A stretch of DNA of 50,969 bases from Thermovibrio sp. (GTDB lineage Bacteria > Aquificota > Aquificia > Desulfurobacteriales > Desulfurobacteriaceae), in the NCBI GenBank assembly GCA_015488335.1, contig WFNZ01000042.1, positions 1 to 50,969 of the forward strand. The letters run 5' to 3'. Both the position numbers and the translations under genes were made by a program. Shown piece by piece: positions 50,620-50,969 of the stretch. The first letter of the stretch is position 1; each line of letters starts with the position of its first letter. Below the pieces are notes generated by a model that did no database searches, was not told where the DNA came from, and was given only the letters and a program-made list of their open reading frames with translations.

Positions 50620-50969
50620 AGTTTACCTCGCAAAATGAGTAGAAGTTTTTAAGGAGCTCCTTCCAGAGAGCCCCCCTGTCCTTTACTTCAAAACCTAAAG
50701 ACTCTAAGAATCTAAAATAGCCCTCAGACGGCATTCCGCCCCTTTTTGATACAACAACCGACCCCGGGAGGACATTAAACCGGGTGTAGTACTCCTTACA
50801 GATGGGGTGGAGAAGAACTGCAACTGCCCTTCCCAGCCCTCTACCCCTTTCTGGAATAGCCTTTTTTCCGAGCTTTCCATTTATTTTTCGGGAGAGCTCA
50901 CCGTAAGTGATTAACCTTCTCTTTCTACCTGTCTCAATTAGGAGTTTAAGGAGCTCAGAAGTTATGGCC
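50513..50969 (-). CDS. C-terminal part of a protein of unknown function (partial, right edge)
   Basis: The frame is open from the right edge to a TAA at 50513-50515. Visible residues include LLKLLIETGRKRRLITYGELSRK, then LGRAVAVLLHPICKEYYTRFNVLPGSVVVSK and GGMPSEGYFRFLESLGFEVKDRGALWKELLKNFYSF. From memory, the pattern 'TYGEL...C...LPxLxxxVVxKxxGxPxxGFF...W...L..VY' occurs in small hypothetical proteins, often on mobile DNA, that end near the WKEL..FYS segment. Here the frame continues for about 40 more residues into the start of the next gene (107-nt overlap), which is unusual. I cannot assign a function. Confidence 0.6.
   Translation of the reverse strand, partial: AITSELLKLLIETGRKRRLITYGELSRKINGKLGKKAIPERGRGLGRAVAVLLHPICKEYYTRFNVLPGSVVVSKRGGMPSEGYFRFLESLGFEVKDRGALWKELLKNFYSFCEVNYGSNRIFISLPDSDFSGLSPYFKERKSFKGNSNRS

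Overview
The window looks like chromosome of a thermophilic Gram-negative bacterium. I infer a deep-branching Aquificota, most likely Desulfurobacteriales (Thermovibrio/Desulfurobacterium-like). The support is an outer-membrane complement (BamD-like lipoprotein, OmpA-type domain, porin, several lipoproteins), K/E-rich proteins, a Tat-exported split-Soret-type cytochrome beside rhodanese and DsrE-like proteins, and a bacterial ribosomal-protein operon with a pyruvoyl-type SpeD. The taxonomic call is inference; no rRNA is present.

Layout. 1-4700: end of a zinc-finger protein, tRNA-Asn (- strand) with a consensus promoter, then a + operon (small membrane protein, hslV, hslU, M24 peptidase, tgt). 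4767-21486: a ~17 kb + strand surface-protein locus with two small single-domain DUF11-type secreted proteins at its ends, a 999-aa DUF11 protein followed by a terminator, a 1275-aa DUF11/SdrD-B protein with a clipped OmpA domain, a 1330-aa predicted outer-membrane barrel protein, a TGA-interrupted small secreted ORF, and a 1503-aa beta-helix/SdrD-B/DUF11 mosaic. This locus is the best candidate for an undescribed system (surface layer, filament or adhesin with its own outer-membrane anchor).

21487-26700: - strand orphan PhoB/OmpR regulator, cytidine deaminase and phosphoribosyltransferase; + strand DUF104/nucleotidyltransferase-remnant protein, SpoVG and a glycine-zipper lipoprotein; a TrmB-like regulator divergent from the split-Soret cytochrome and rhodanese genes; then dsrE, which follows uvrA. 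26691-33206: uvrA, a peroxiredoxin with a near-consensus Fur/PerR-type box, a porin-pstS unit preceded by a two-repeat Pho box, and a DUF1439-like lipoprotein. 33190-38757 (- strand): arsR-type regulator, accD, small protein, mfd, ankyrin protein, membrane protein. 38903-40110: ridA and rsmI. 40096-44066 (- strand): rplY-pth-rpsF-ssb-rpsR-DUF2232-rplI-speD. 44201-44360: tRNA-Val and tRNA-Asp. 44413-50969 (- strand): a partial protein at the edge, a membrane protein, a B12-binding radical SAM protein with a DUF2344 domain, rng, bamD, rsfS, rlmH.

The most striking window-wide signal is not a gene. The palindromic octamer GGAGCTCC occurs 37 times by manual count, where a random 51 kb sequence would hold about one. 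It is used in all three reading frames, on genes of both strands, and in at least one intergenic hairpin. It behaves like the cyanobacterial HIP1 highly iterated palindrome but has a different sequence, and it is about half as dense in the DUF11 locus as elsewhere.
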